Positions 26,227 through 36,318 of a stretch of DNA of 40,293 nucleotides are shown piece after piece. Under the pieces are notes generated by a model. It did no database searches and was not told the origin of the DNA. It was given only the letters and a program-made list of their open reading frames with translations. Within the stretch, counting starts at the first letter, position 1; each line of letters starts with the position of its first letter. The translations under genes were made by a program, and so were the position numbers. This stretch comes from Methylococcaceae bacterium (GTDB lineage: Bacteria > Pseudomonadota > Gammaproteobacteria > Methylococcales > Methylococcaceae), in NCBI GenBank assembly GCA_902810705.1, contig CADDYU010000019.1:1-40293 (forward strand). Reading direction: 5' to 3'.

Positions 26227-28311
26227 TTACGCTTGCACGTATTGCGCCGAATTTCCCACCCAGCGTTTTATCAATAGCTCCACCCGCTCGGGATAATCGC
26301 GAAGCATCAGCTCGGCCGTACCGTGCACCGCGTCTAGCAGATCCCGGTCCCGGGTCAGATCGGCGACGCGAAACTGGACTTGGCCCGTCTGGCGGGTGCC
26401 GAGCAATTCGCCAGGGCCGCGGATGTCCAGGTCCTTTTCGGCGATGACGAAACCATCGTCGGAATCCCGGAGTATGCCGAGCCGCTCTCTGGCGGTTTGG
26501 GTCAAAGGCGGTTGGTAGAGCAGCACGCAGTGAGCCTCGCCGGGACCGCGTCCCACGCGGCCCCGAAGCTGATGCAACTGGGCCAGTCCCAGGCGCTCGG
26601 CATTCTCGATCACCATCAAGCTGGCATTCGGCACATCGACGCCCACCTCGATGACGGTGGTCGCCACCAGAAGATCGATCCCGCCGGCCTTGAAGGCGAG
26701 CATGGTGGCCTCCTTGTCGGCGGGCTTCTGTCGGCCGTGGATCAGGGCGGTCCGTACCCCTGGCAGCGCTTCGGCCAGGATTTGAGCGGTTTTTTCCGCC
26801 GCTTCCGCCTGAAGGAGCTCCGATTCCTCGATCAAGGTGCACACCCAATAAACCTGCCGCCCCTTGCCCACCCAATCGGCAATCCGCGCGACGATTTCGG
26901 CACGGCGAGCGGTGGGGACCACCACGGTATTGACTGGCGTTCGCCCCGGCGGGCGCTCGTCGATAACCGAAAGATCCAGATCGGCGTAGCCCAGCATGGC
27001 GAGCGTGCGCGGGATGGGCGTGGCGGTCATGATGAGCTGGTGGGGATAGAGCCCGTCCCGCGCTCCCTTTTCGCGCAGCGCCAAGCGCTGGTGCACACCG
27101 AAGCGGTGCTGCTCGTCGATCACGACCAGCCCCAGACGATGGAACGCCACCTGCTCTTGGAACAAAGCATGAGTGCCGACCGCCACGCCGGCGAAGCCGT
27201 CGGACAGCGCGGCAAGCGCCGATTTACGGCTCTCGCCCTTGGCCCGGCCGGACAGCAGAGCGACTTGCACGCCCAAAGGATCCAGCCATTGCCGGAAACT
27301 GCGAGCGTGCTGCTCGGCTAGGAGTTCGGTGGGCGCCATGACCGCCACCTGGTGGTTGGAAGTCAACGCCGCCAGCGCCGCGAAGGCCGCCACGACGGTT
27401 TTGCCCGAACCCACGTCGCCCTGCACGAGGCGCATCATGGGGCGAGGCGCCGCGAGATCAGCCTCGATTTCACCGATGACCCGCTGCTGCGCGGCTGTCA
27501 GGCTAAAGGGAAGACTTTGTCGAAAGCGCTCGGCGGCGGTCGGATCGATGTGGAGAATCGGAGCGCGGCGGGTTTGCATGCGGGCGCGAAACCGGCTCAG
27601 GCTGAGATGATGGGCCAGGAGTTCCTCGAAGGCGAGCCTTCGCCGGGCGGCGGCGAGTTCTGGGGAAGCTTCGCTGCAGCCGGCGGGCGGCTGGTGCAGC
27701 AGCTTCAGGGCTTCCCAGAGGCGCAGCCGGCCCGAGGCGGCGGGCAGCGATATTGGCAGGCCGTCAGGTAAATGCTCGGGATCAGCATAGGCCAAGGCTT
27801 GAGTGACCAGTCGTCGTAAGGCCTTCTGGTGAATGCCTTCCGTCAATGGATAAACCGGCGTGAGAGTGGCTTCCGGCCGGCCGGCTTCGTCCTCGGCGAT
27901 TAAGCGATAATCGGGATGGGTGATCTCCAATCCGTAGTAACCTTCTCTTATCTCGCCGAAGGCACGTAAAAGGCGTCCGCGTTCGAACTGCCTGCGCTGC
28001 TCCGCCGTGAAGTGAAAAAACCGCAGATTCAGAAAGCCAGTTCCGTCGCCGATGCGAAGCACTAGCGAGCGGCGTCCTTTAGGAAGGACTTCGATCAGTT
28101 CGACCCGCCCTTCCACCAGGGCCTGATCGCCGGCCTTGAGGCTCCCGAGAGCGGCGATCCGGGTGCGGTCCTCGTAGCGAAGCGGCAAGTGGAACAGCAA
28201 GTCCGTGACCGTCGCAAGACCCAGCTTTTCGAGCCTTCTCAGGGTTTGCAGCCCGACACCCTTCAGTGAGGCGATGGGAAGGGAATCGGGAGTGGAGGGC
28301 AGATCGGTCAA
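26227..28311 (-). CDS. recG: ATP-dependent DNA helicase RecG
   Basis: The 694-residue helicase remodels stalled forks and branched DNA. The N-terminal wedge domain (about 1-200) contains the OB-fold part beginning LKAGDQALVEGRVELIEVLP. The helicase core has Walker A LVQGDVGSGKTVVAAFAALA, DEQH box LVVIDEQHRFGVHQR, MTATPIPRTLAM, and motif VI region QLHQLRGRVGRG. The C-terminus closes as in E. coli RecG (693 residues). It follows ridA by 12 bases and ends the rpoZ-spoT-ridA-recG run; in E. coli the equivalent order is rpoZ-spoT-trmH-recG. Confidence 0.97.
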   Translation of the reverse strand: MTDLPSTPDSLPIASLKGVGLQTLRRLEKLGLATVTDLLFHLPLRYEDRTRIAALGSLKAGDQALVEGRVELIEVLPKGRRSLVLRIGDGTGFLNLRFFHFTAEQRRQFERGRLLRAFGEIREGYYGLEITHPDYRLIAEDEAGRPEATLTPVYPLTEGIHQKALRRLVTQALAYADPEHLPDGLPISLPAASGRLRLWEALKLLHQPPAGCSEASPELAAARRRLAFEELLAHHLSLSRFRARMQTRRAPILHIDPTAAERFRQSLPFSLTAAQQRVIGEIEADLAAPRPMMRLVQGDVGSGKTVVAAFAALAALTSNHQVAVMAPTELLAEQHARSFRQWLDPLGVQVALLSGRAKGESRKSALAALSDGFAGVAVGTHALFQEQVAFHRLGLVVIDEQHRFGVHQRLALREKGARDGLYPHQLIMTATPIPRTLAMLGYADLDLSVIDERPPGRTPVNTVVVPTARRAEIVARIADWVGKGRQVYWVCTLIEESELLQAEAAEKTAQILAEALPGVRTALIHGRQKPADKEATMLAFKAGGIDLLVATTVIEVGVDVPNASLMVIENAERLGLAQLHQLRGRVGRGPGEAHCVLLYQPPLTQTARERLGILRDSDDGFVIAEKDLDIRGPGELLGTRQTGQVQFRVADLTRDRDLLDAVHGTAELMLRDYPERVELLIKRWVGNSAQYVQA

Positions 28312-28323
28312 ACAGGGGAAGGC

Positions 28324-28710
28324 TCAGTCGCCGAGGACCAGCACCGCATCCATTTCGACGCTGGCGCCGCGTGGCAGGGCGGCCACGCCGATGGCCGCGC
28401 GGGCCGGGTAAGGCTCCGCGAAATATTCCGCCATGATTGCGTTGACCCGCGGGAAGTGGCTCAAATCGGTGAGAAACACATTGAGCTTCACCGTATCCTT
28501 GAGCTCTCCTCCTGCGGCTTCCGACACCGCCTTCAGATTGTCGAACACGCGGCGGATCTGCGCGTCGATCCCGCCTTCCACCAGTGCCATGGTAGCCGGG
28601 TCCAGGGGAATTTGCCCGGAGAGATAGACGGTGTTGCCGGCCTTGACGGCCTGCGAGTAGGTGCCGATGGCCTTGGGCGCCTGGTCGGTCGAGATGATTT
28701 GCTTCGCCAC
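28324..28710 (-). CDS. ridA: RidA family reactive intermediate/imine deaminase
   Basis: The 128-residue protein hydrolyses reactive enamine/imine intermediates from PLP enzymes. Conserved features include [30 protein letters not shown], the [10 protein letters not shown] stretch, and the C-terminal [20 protein letters not shown] with the substrate-binding Arg and the Glu of the active site. It lies 2 bases after the spoT stop, the usual place for a ridA copy in Gammaproteobacteria without trmH here. Confidence 0.95.
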   Translation of the reverse strand: MAKQIISTDQAPKAIGTYSQAVKAGNTVYLSGQIPLDPATMALVEGGIDAQIRRVFDNLKAVSEAAGGELKDTVKLNVFLTDLSHFPRVNAIMAEYFAEPYPARAAIGVAALPRGASVEMDAVLVLGD

Positions 28711-28712
28711 GA

Positions 28713-30917
28713 TTAAGCCTTCTTTCTCAATTCGGATTTGACGCGGGAAATTTTTAGCACCACGGACAGTTTCCGCAGCTCGCGAACGACAGCGGCGAGA
28801 TGATTACGGTCCCTCACCATCAGGGTGATGACGTCGGTGGAAAGCTGGCTGTCTTGATTGGTGATCTGGACGTTCTCGATATTGGCGCGCATCTTGGAGA
28901 TGGTCGAAGCCACCTTAGCCAGCGTGCCCACCTGGTTCATGAGTTCCAGCCGGATGACCGCCGGAAATTCGCCGTTCGCTTGCTTATCCCATTGCACGTC
29001 CAGCCAGTTCATGGGTTTCTTGCGGAGTTCCTCGACATTCTTGCATTCGGTAAGGTGCACCACGATGCCCTTGCCGGGATTGAAGAGGCCAATGATGGGA
29101 TCGCCGGGAATGGGCCGGCAGCATTTAGCAAGATTCACGACCATGCCTTCCGTGCCCTTGATGACGAGAGGCGAGAGACCGGGTTTCTCAGGCGCCGGCT
29201 GCGAATCATCGGAATGGGCCTCGGCGTCGGCCTGCAAGAGCTGACGCGCCACCAGGAACGGCAGTCGATTGCCCAAGCCGATATCCACCATCAGCGCATC
29301 CACGGAAGGCAAATCCAGCCGCTTTAGCAATTCATCGAAACGATTCTTCGCAATATCTTCTAACCGGTAGCCTAAGCCATTCAGTTCCTTTTCCAAAAGG
29401 CGTCGGCCGAGGGCGATGCCTTCTTGTTTCTTGAAGTTGCGGAGATAGTTCCGGATGGCGGCGCGGGCCTTGGCGGTGGTCACGAAATTCAGCCACAAGG
29501 GATTTGGCCGCGCCCAGGGAGCGGTGATGATTTCGACCGTCTGGCCGTTCTCCAGCACGGTTTGCAGGGGCGCGAGTTGCCGATCGATACGGGCGGAAAC
29601 GCACGTATTGCCGATGTCGGTGTGAACGGCATAGGCGAAGTCGACGATGGTGGCATTCCGGGGCAGCTTAATGATCCGCCCCTTGGGAGTGAACACGTAG
29701 ACTTCCTGCTGAAACAGGTCGATCTTGAGATTGTCCAGGAACTCCATGGAGTCGCCGGCGCTTTTCTGGATCTCCAAGAGGTCTCTAAGCCATTCGTGGG
29801 CGCGGGCCTGACTGTAGGTGGATTGCTCGTGCTCGCTCTTGTAGAGCCAATGGGCGGCGATGCCCGACTCGGCGAGGTGATGCATGGCGCGGGTGCGGAT
29901 CTGAATTTCCAAAGGTTGCCCATACGGTCCCACCAAGACCGTGTGCAGGGACTGATAACCATTGGCTTTGGGCACGGCGATGTAATCCTTGAAGCGCCCC
30001 GGCACCGGCTTGTACAGGTTGTGGACTATCCCCAGGGCTCGATAGCACTCGTCGACGTTATCGCAGATGATGCGGAACGCATAAACGTCGTAAACCTCGC
30101 TGAACGCCACGTGCTTATTCCGCATTTTCTGATAGAGGCTATACAGATGTTTCTCGCGACCGACGACCTCGTAATGATTGAGGCCAGCGTCGTGCAAGCG
30201 TCTCGCGATCGTCGATTCAATCGTCGCCACCACCTCCTTGCGGTTGCCCCGGGCTTTTTTGACGGACTGCTCCAGAATTCGTGAGCGCATTGGATAGAGG
30301 GCGGCGAAGCCCAAATCTTCCAGCTCCAGCCGCATCTCGTTCATTCCCAGGCGATTGGCGATCGGCGCATAGATGTCCAACGTCTCCCGGGCGATGCGAC
30401 GGCGCCGATTGGCGGACATGGCGCCCAGGGTGCGCATGTTGTGCAGACGGTCGGCCAGCTTGACCATGATGACCCTAAGGTCCTTGACCATGGCCAGAAA
30501 CATCTTGCGGACGTTCTGGGCCTGGGCCTCGGCGCGCGATTTACAATCGAGCTGGCCCAACTTAGTGACCCCATCCACTAATTCGGCCACCTCCTCGCCG
30601 AACTGCTCGCTCAACTGCTCCTTGGTGACTGATGTGTCTTCGATCAGATCGTGCATGATCGCCGCCATGATGCCCTTGGCGTCCATGCACATCTCGGCGA
30701 GGATCAGGGCGACGGAAAGAGGATGGCAAATATAAGGTTCGCCGGTCAGCCGGAATTGCCCCTTATGGGCCGAGGCGGCCAATTCATAGGCGCGGCGGAC
30801 CTCATCGATCTGGTCTCGATCGAGATAGCCGGACAGCCGAGTGCATAGCCTCCGGATCAGTTTTTCCTGAGGCAGCTCGGTGGCTTCGATAGGAAGGAGT
30901 TGACTCATCACTCGCAT
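28713..30917 (-). CDS. spoT: Bifunctional (p)ppGpp synthetase/hydrolase
   Basis: The 734-residue enzyme controls the stringent alarmone. The hydrolase HD domain is intact: His51, His65 and the His89-Asp90 pair in IMHDLIED. The synthetase domain contains [20 protein letters not shown]; the RxKD form is the one found in bifunctional Rel/SpoT enzymes rather than in RelA. A TGS domain (about 400-465, [20 protein letters not shown]), a conserved-cysteine region ([12 protein letters not shown]) and a C-terminal ACT domain (from about 655) follow. The start may be ATG 30917 or 30908. rpoZ lies 24 bases upstream. Confidence 0.96.
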   Translation of the reverse strand: MRVMSQLLPIEATELPQEKLIRRLCTRLSGYLDRDQIDEVRRAYELAASAHKGQFRLTGEPYICHPLSVALILAEMCMDAKGIMAAIMHDLIEDTSVTKEQLSEQFGEEVAELVDGVTKLGQLDCKSRAEAQAQNVRKMFLAMVKDLRVIMVKLADRLHNMRTLGAMSANRRRRIARETLDIYAPIANRLGMNEMRLELEDLGFAALYPMRSRILEQSVKKARGNRKEVVATIESTIARRLHDAGLNHYEVVGREKHLYSLYQKMRNKHVAFSEVYDVYAFRIICDNVDECYRALGIVHNLYKPVPGRFKDYIAVPKANGYQSLHTVLVGPYGQPLEIQIRTRAMHHLAESGIAAHWLYKSEHEQSTYSQARAHEWLRDLLEIQKSAGDSMEFLDNLKIDLFQQEVYVFTPKGRIIKLPRNATIVDFAYAVHTDIGNTCVSARIDRQLAPLQTVLENGQTVEIITAPWARPNPLWLNFVTTAKARAAIRNYLRNFKKQEGIALGRRLLEKELNGLGYRLEDIAKNRFDELLKRLDLPSVDALMVDIGLGNRLPFLVARQLLQADAEAHSDDSQPAPEKPGLSPLVIKGTEGMVVNLAKCCRPIPGDPIIGLFNPGKGIVVHLTECKNVEELRKKPMNWLDVQWDKQANGEFPAVIRLELMNQVGTLAKVASTISKMRANIENVQITNQDSQLSTDVITLMVRDRNHLAAVVRELRKLSVVLKISRVKSELRKKA

Positions 30918-30941
30918 TCCAGTACCCGGCTATTTTTGGCT

Positions 30942-31232
30942 TTAGTCGAAATCCTCGTCATCCAAGTCGGCGAGCGCAGGACTGCGGGGCGGCAGAGGCG
31001 GACGTTCGAGAGTGAATCGGTCCTGCTTGAGATCAACGTTGAGATAATCGCGGGTAATCTCGCCGGCGGCGATTTCCCGAAGCGCCACAACGGTGGGCTT
31101 ATCATTCTCCCAGGAGACTTTGGCATCTTCCGGATGCCGGGACAGTTGGCGGGCGCGCTTGGCCGCCAATAACACCAGCTGAAAGCGATTATCGACGTTC
31201 TGCAAGCAATCTTCGACAGTTACTCTGGCCAT
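30942..31232 (-). CDS. rpoZ: RNA polymerase omega subunit
   Basis: The 96-residue subunit starts [20 protein letters not shown] and contains [10 protein letters not shown] and [15 protein letters not shown], all diagnostic. It helps assemble the beta' subunit and forms part of ppGpp site 1. It leads the operon with spoT, a functional pairing conserved across Gammaproteobacteria. Unlike in E. coli, gmk is not directly upstream. Confidence 0.97.
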   Translation of the reverse strand: MARVTVEDCLQNVDNRFQLVLLAAKRARQLSRHPEDAKVSWENDKPTVVALREIAAGEITRDYLNVDLKQDRFTLERPPLPPRSPALADLDDEDFD

Positions 31233-31462
31233 TAAAAATCCTCTTTGAAAATCAATTCAATCCTGGACCCATAAACTTACCTAGCGGCGATCTCCAAATC
31301 CTATTACCCTGCTTTGAAACCTCAACTTACACAGAATATCCTGAAAGGAAAATTTCATAAAAAACCCACTTGGACAAAATAATCATGGGCTTTTATCCAT
31401 CGACGTCTTTCCCTTACCTTCAGTCGATTCAAACCTTCGTGTAGGACGTCTATGGTCCAAAC
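31233..31462. other. Intergenic region: weak pgk terminator and rpoZ promoter candidates
   Basis: Read on the minus strand, a GGG-T6 tract near 31355-31365, preceded by a loose CCCA...TGGG pairing, could terminate pgk. A possible rpoZ promoter has -35 TTGAGG (31320-31325) and -10 TAGGAT (31298-31303), 16 bases apart. Both are weak readings. Confidence 0.35.
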
Positions 31463-32635
31463 TTAAGCACGCTCTTCAAGCATCGCGACCGCAGGCAGCT
31501 TCTTGCCTTCAAGAAATTCGAGGAAAGCGCCGCCACCGGTGGAGGTATACGATACCCTATCGCCGATACCGTATTTTTCAATGGCCGCCAGAGTATCGCC
31601 GCCGCCCGCGATGGAAAAGCCCCGGGCCTCGGCGATCGCCCGAGCCACGGTCTTGGTTCCCTCGCCAAACTGGTCGATCTCGAACACCCCCACGGGGCCG
31701 TTCCAAACGATGGTGCCGGCGGCCTTGATAAGTTCGGCATATCGAGCGGCGGTGGCCGGCCCGATGTCGAGGATCAAATCGTCCTCGGCCACCTCGGCCA
31801 CGGGCTTGACGGTGGCATCAGCAGCTTCGGAAAATTCCTTGGCGGTGACCACATCGGTTGGAATCGGAATTTCACCGCCACGGGCCTTCGCTTGTTCGAT
31901 CAGACGTTTGGCCTCGGGAATCAGGTCGGCCTCGTAGAGGGACTTGCCCACCGGATAGCCCGCCGCAGCGATGAAGGTATTGGCGATGCCGCCGCCGACG
32001 ATGAGTTGATCGACGATATTGGAGAGAGAATCCAGCACGGTAACTTTGGTAGAGACCTTCGAGCCTCCGACAATGGCGAGCAGCGGCCGTTCGGGATTCT
32101 TCAAGGCCTTGCTGAGAGCGTCCAGTTCGGCCGCCAAAAGCAAGCCGGCGACAGCCACCGGCGCGAACCGGCCGGCGCCATGGGTCGAGGCTTCGGCGCG
32201 GTGGGCGGTGCCAAAAGCGTCCATGACGTAAACATCGCTCAAGGCGGCGATCTTTTTCGCCAACTCCTCACCGTCTTTCTTCTCGCCTTTATTGAAGCGA
32301 ACGTTTTCTAACAGAACCACTTCGCCCGGATCCAGCTCCACGCCATTCAGCCAGTCCTTGACTAAGGGCACCTCGCGCCCGAGCAGTTCGCCAAGGCGGT
32401 CGGCCACGGGCTTCAGGGAAAACGCCTCATCATACTGCCCTTCGGTCGGCCGCCCCAAATGCGACATCACTAGAACCTTGGCGCCGGCGTTCAGGGCATG
32501 TTGAATGGTCGGCAGGCTGGCCCGGATGCGAGTATCGCTGGTGACCTTGCCGTCCTTGACCGGAACATTCAGGTCCGCGCGGATCAGAACTCGCTTGCCG
32601 GCCAGATCCAGATCGGTCAGTCTCTTGAAGGACAT
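31463..32635 (-). CDS. pgk: Phosphoglycerate kinase
   Basis: The 390-residue enzyme interconverts 1,3-bisphosphoglycerate and 3-phosphoglycerate. Signatures: [73 protein letters not shown] and the nucleotide-site [13 protein letters not shown] near the C-terminus. Length is typical. In the usual proteobacterial locus it sits with gap, tkt, pyk or fba; none is present here, so pgk is uncoupled from other glycolytic genes in this window. The next gene upstream, a thioredoxin-fold protein, ends 37 bases away. Confidence 0.97.
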   Translation of the reverse strand: MSFKRLTDLDLAGKRVLIRADLNVPVKDGKVTSDTRIRASLPTIQHALNAGAKVLVMSHLGRPTEGQYDEAFSLKPVADRLGELLGREVPLVKDWLNGVELDPGEVVLLENVRFNKGEKKDGEELAKKIAALSDVYVMDAFGTAHRAEASTHGAGRFAPVAVAGLLLAAELDALSKALKNPERPLLAIVGGSKVSTKVTVLDSLSNIVDQLIVGGGIANTFIAAAGYPVGKSLYEADLIPEAKRLIEQAKARGGEIPIPTDVVTAKEFSEAADATVKPVAEVAEDDLILDIGPATAARYAELIKAAGTIVWNGPVGVFEIDQFGEGTKTVARAIAEARGFSIAGGGDTLAAIEKYGIGDRVSYTSTGGGAFLEFLEGKKLPAVAMLEERA

Positions 32636-32672
32636 TGGCTTTTCCTCAATTTCGGATTGTTAGGCTTTAAGG

Positions 32673-33227
32673 TTAAGTCCGCCACTTGATGGAACAGCCC
32701 ATGCTGGCGATTTGTTCCTCAGGACCCTGGCCGGTCAAGGCGATTTGTTTCATGGCCTCGAATAGCTCGCGCCGAGCGCCGATCGGCGCGGTTTCCTTGC
32801 GGCTGGCATCGAGACGGCCTCGGTATTGGAGCCGCAAGTCCTTGTTATACCCGAAGAAATCGGGAGTGCATACGGCGCCGTAGGCCTTGGCGATCTCCTG
32901 AGTCTCGTCGAAGAGATAAGGAAACGGATAACCGAATTTCTCGGCCACGCGCCGCATGTTCTCGAAGGAATCCTCGGGGTAATCGGTGGGATCGTTGGAC
33001 ATGATGCCGACGGCGCCAATGCCATATTGCTTCAGTTCGGCCACATCCCGGACGAGCCGCTCCTGGACGGCTTTAACGTAAGGGCAGTGATTGCAGATAA
33101 ACATCACCAAAAGGCCATTTGGCCCTTTGCACTTGTCCAGTGTCCAAACTTGCCCGTCTACGCCTGGCAGCGAGAAGTCAACGGCTGGCTTGCCGAATTC
33201 ACAGAGGGGAGTTTCGGTTCGAACCAT
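32673..33227 (-). CDS. Thioredoxin-fold AhpC/TSA-like protein with CNHCPYV motif
   Basis: The 184-residue protein resembles the redoxin family often annotated simply as 'thioredoxin family protein'. It has VDFSLPGVDG at the N-terminus, then LLVMFICNHCPYVKAVQERL with Cys45 and Cys48, a GIMSNDPTDYPEDS loop, and TPDFFGYNKDLRLQYRGRLD, the region with a cis-Pro. There is no signal peptide, so it is cytosolic. Substrate unknown; peroxiredoxin or disulfide reductase activity are both possible. It may be co-transcribed with pgk. Confidence 0.85.
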   Translation of the reverse strand: MVRTETPLCEFGKPAVDFSLPGVDGQVWTLDKCKGPNGLLVMFICNHCPYVKAVQERLVRDVAELKQYGIGAVGIMSNDPTDYPEDSFENMRRVAEKFGYPFPYLFDETQEIAKAYGAVCTPDFFGYNKDLRLQYRGRLDASRKETAPIGARRELFEAMKQIALTGQGPEEQIASMGCSIKWRT

Positions 33228-33380
33228 GAGATTTATTCCGAACTTGTGAAAATTACTTGAAATAATAACAAAGAATCAATGCCCCATGTCATGGAAGAAC
33301 ATTGAGGAGCCGACGTCCGAAGCACTGATAGGCCCATCGAATTGAAGCGAATCCGGCCTGGCCGATGTAAGCCGATTGGC

Positions 33381-35030
33381 TTACGACCAGAAGGACCAGC
33401 GATCGCCCGCCAGCACCGACAGCGCAATCAGGCCGTTGGAGACCATGTGGGCGGTTATGGCGTCACCCAGCTTGCCGCGGCGGTAAAATGCCAAGGCATA
33501 GATCATTCCGGCCAGAGTTCCGGCCAGCCAGCGGGTATGGAGCAGGCCAAAGGCGAGCGAAGAGAGAATGAAGGATCCCCAGGTGAACCGAGGTGGAGCG
33601 AGCGTATCGAAGTGCTGTCCGGCGAGTCTACGAAGCAAATACCCTCGAAAGGCCAATTCCTCCACCCAAGGGATGATAATGATCGATCCCGCCACTCGGA
33701 ACGCCAGCCATAGGGCCTTTTGGCCGGCGGGCAGCGCCGCGAGGGCGGTCTCCAGCACGGATTTAGCTCCCCCGTTCATGGAGGGCTCCAGGACGATCCA
33801 GATTGCGAACACGGCGGCGCCCATGACCGCTCCCTGCCAGCCAAATGACCAATCCCAACCCCGGTAAACCCCACGAAAATGCCAAAGCACGGCCGCCGCG
33901 GCAATAATCCGCCAAGGATACAGCCAATCAAATTCACCGTCGGATAGCGCGGAAGTCAACACAAGGACTCCCATCAGCACCAACCAGGGAACCAGCAGAG
34001 GTGCAGCGGCATTGCTTTCCTCGACAAGGACGCCGCGCGAAGTGGCTTTCATAAAAATCCGTAGCCTGCGCATCGCCAGAATTAAGCCCAAGGCGACGGC
34101 GATAAAAGCAATCCAGCCGGCCTGGGAATGGAATCCCCCCATAGCCACCTTGGGAGAAAAGGAAGTACCAATGGCGATCAATAAAGCGATGCGCACCGAA
34201 TTCGCCAGCCAAACCGCCAAGGCTCCTATGGGAAACAGCAGAAATGCTTGGGGGAAACGTATTTCGGCACGAAACAGCCACAAATAAATCACCAAGAACA
34301 CCGTCACGAGGCCGATGCCCTCATAGCCCGAGCAGGATGGGGCGATATCGACGAGGAAATTGGGTGTGCCTAAGATGTGGGTTTCGGAATCGTGCACGAC
34401 ATCCCGGTAACCCAAGCTCAAAAGCCGGTAAGACAGCCAAAATGTCCCCGCCGTCAGCGGTCTCCAGAGCTCCTGTGCGAACAATCCGCCGAGCCAGGCC
34501 GCTAGTCCGGCCAGCATGGCGGCCAATAGCGCGAGCCCTTCCCGGGAGAATAGCCTCACCCAAAAACCCATGGGGAGCATGACTTCTAGCCATAGGCCGA
34601 AGCTTGCGAGTCCCAATCCAGCCCATCCCGCGATGAGGATCCCTGGAATCTCTGCGCCGGCCGCGGCTAAATCAAAGAGGAGAGTAGTGACCTCGCAGAA
34701 AGCTAGAAAGATCAAGAGATGGATCAATAGCCAACGCCACCAGAGATGGCTCAAAGCGAATTGCCGCGCTTCCCCGACCAGAGCCTGAATACGTGGCGCG
34801 AGAATCAACAGGAATGCCGCTAGGAAAGCCAAGACCAAGCGCAATAACGCGGGCGCCTCGCCGGCAAGATGGGTCCACTCGGAATCTCTCTTGGAAAGGA
34901 CTAGAGTGTCGAAGCACACCGAGAGCCCGATCAATTCAATAATCGGCACGGCGGCCAGCAAACCCCAGCGAAGTGAGAGCGGCCAAGGCTTGGACAGGCG
35001 ATAGGAAGCCCGATGTTCGAGGCGTGGCAT
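33381..35030 (-). CDS. xrtE: Exosortase E / CPBP intramembrane protease fusion (VPEID-CTERM system)
   Basis: The 549-residue polytopic membrane protein joins two proteases. The exosortase half (about 1-330) has the catalytic triad positions Cys233 in IAPSCSGYEGIG, Arg280 in NSVRIALL and His301 in GGFHSQAGW. The C-terminal half (about 345-549) is a CPBP (CAAX-type/Abi) protease with Glu457-Glu458 and Arg462 in WVEELAFRGYLLRRL, His498 in FGLLHTRW and His528 in TAHMVSNGL. This fusion is the family named exosortase E/protease, which is associated with proteins bearing a VPEID C-terminal sorting signal. No such substrate is encoded in the window, so it may lie elsewhere on the chromosome. A weak ribosome binding site precedes ATG 35030. 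Confidence 0.9.
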   Translation of the reverse strand: MPRLEHRASYRLSKPWPLSLRWGLLAAVPIIELIGLSVCFDTLVLSKRDSEWTHLAGEAPALLRLVLAFLAAFLLILAPRIQALVGEARQFALSHLWWRWLLIHLLIFLAFCEVTTLLFDLAAAGAEIPGILIAGWAGLGLASFGLWLEVMLPMGFWVRLFSREGLALLAAMLAGLAAWLGGLFAQELWRPLTAGTFWLSYRLLSLGYRDVVHDSETHILGTPNFLVDIAPSCSGYEGIGLVTVFLVIYLWLFRAEIRFPQAFLLFPIGALAVWLANSVRIALLIAIGTSFSPKVAMGGFHSQAGWIAFIAVALGLILAMRRLRIFMKATSRGVLVEESNAAAPLLVPWLVLMGVLVLTSALSDGEFDWLYPWRIIAAAAVLWHFRGVYRGWDWSFGWQGAVMGAAVFAIWIVLEPSMNGGAKSVLETALAALPAGQKALWLAFRVAGSIIIIPWVEELAFRGYLLRRLAGQHFDTLAPPRFTWGSFILSSLAFGLLHTRWLAGTLAGMIYALAFYRRGKLGDAITAHMVSNGLIALSVLAGDRWSFWS

Positions 35031-35547
35031 AAAACAGCGTAGTGAAGCTGTAAGTATTTATAAAGTTGCGTACGGACGATGCTTCAAATGATAGGCTTAA
35101 TCAGTCAGCACTCGGGCAACGTCCGTCTATATCACGAGGCTCTGGGACCAGCCTTGTCAATCGAAGCTCCGATGAGCTGGCAGGCCGATGGTCTCACCAC
35201 GCCATTTCGCACCCCCGAACAAGTTTAGTATTTATGGCCTTGAACTGTAGAATGGCATGGCTTCTACTTCTCTGCTTTAAAAATGTGCCTTGAGAGCGTA
35301 GCGCTTTCTTTCACCCATCCACTTTGATCGTCCGAGCCGAAAGCGCCTGGAAATCCTGGCTAGCTTCGCGCCGAAAAAGCCGCGGGAAGCCGTTACCTCG
35401 CTGCGTCGTTGAATAATATTCAGGGCCGTGCTTTTAGGTCCGGACATGACCCTTTGCTGGGCTCCCGACGTATCAAGCCCTGCCCTAACGCCGTGACTCG
35501 GTTGATTCAATGCGAAGCGGCCCGCGGAGAGAACGGTCTAAGCTTTT
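35031..35547. other. 517-base region without a convincing gene
   Basis: Short frames on both strands (35066-35293 plus, 35079-35228 plus, 35277-35510 minus) have no family likeness and poor ribosome binding sites. An 8-base inverted repeat GCGCTTTC/GAAAGCGC lies at 35301-35308 and 35339-35346. The minus frame 35277-35510 is basic (Arg/Lys-rich) and could be the remnant of a mobile element or a dispersed repeat, but I cannot show that here. Promoters for both flanking genes must be in this stretch. Confidence 0.45.
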
Positions 35548-36318
35548 ATGATGAAGCGCCCTCATACCGCCTACTTTCGGTTCTACGAAGAACTCAATGA
35601 TTTTTTGGCGCCCGCACAACGCCGTCAGACGCTCTGCTATGACTTCGAGGGGCATCCCGGCATCAAGGATCCTATCGAAGCTTTCGGGGTGCCGCATACG
35701 GAGGTGGACCTTATCCTCGTCGATGGAACCTCCGTCGGGTTCAACCATCAACTGCAGCCGGGTGAGCGGGTCGCGGTTTTTCCCACCTTCGAGAGTTTCG
35801 ATATTTCGCCACTGGTCAAGCTGCGCGACCGGCCGCTGCGGCACACCGCCTTCGTGGTCGATGCCAATCTTGGCAAGCTGGCCCGGCGACTGCGCATGCT
35901 GGGCTTCGATGCACTCTACGATCGTCGGTATCGAGACGATGAAATCGCTGACATTGCCGCCCTGGAACGGCGGATTGTCCTGACCCGCGACCGCCGTTTA
36001 TTGTTCGCCAAGCGCATCAGTCACGGCTATTGGCTGCGCTCGACGGCGCCTGATGAGCAAGTCCGAGAGGTCTTGAATCGCTGCGATTTGTGGCGCCAAA
36101 TCCGGCCCTTGCAGCGCTGCCTGATGTGCAACGGAGTATTGGAGTGGGTGTCCAAGGCCGAAATCCTCGACCATCTGCAACCCAAGACCCGGCTGTATTA
36201 CGAGGTGTTTTTCCGCTGCGCCGGGTGCGGAAGGATTTATTGGGAGGGCTCGCATGTAGCGGATATGCGCGAGCGGTACCTGGGCGCCGCCCTAGCCGCC
36301 AAGGAAGCACCGGAATGA
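35548..36318 (+). CDS. Mut7-C RNase-fold protein with N-terminal ubiquitin-like domain
   Basis: The 256-residue protein has two parts. Residues about 5-90 form a ubiquitin/ThiS-like domain (ELNDFLAPAQRR, ending in QPGERVAVFPTFESF). Residues about 98-250 match the Mut7-C PIN-like RNase domain: FVVDANLGKLARRLRMLGFD, YRDDEIADIA, and ERRIVLTRDRRLL with the acidic residues of a PIN active site. A zinc-ribbon follows, CLMCNG and CAGCGRIYWEGSH. This architecture is widespread in bacteria, but the RNA target is unknown. The ATG at 35548 (or 35551) has a weak ribosome binding site. Its stop overlaps the next start as ATGA. Confidence 0.88.
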   Translation: MMKRPHTAYFRFYEELNDFLAPAQRRQTLCYDFEGHPGIKDPIEAFGVPHTEVDLILVDGTSVGFNHQLQPGERVAVFPTFESFDISPLVKLRDRPLRHTAFVVDANLGKLARRLRMLGFDALYDRRYRDDEIADIAALERRIVLTRDRRLLFAKRISHGYWLRSTAPDEQVREVLNRCDLWRQIRPLQRCLMCNGVLEWVSKAEILDHLQPKTRLYYEVFFRCAGCGRIYWEGSHVADMRERYLGAALAAKEAPE

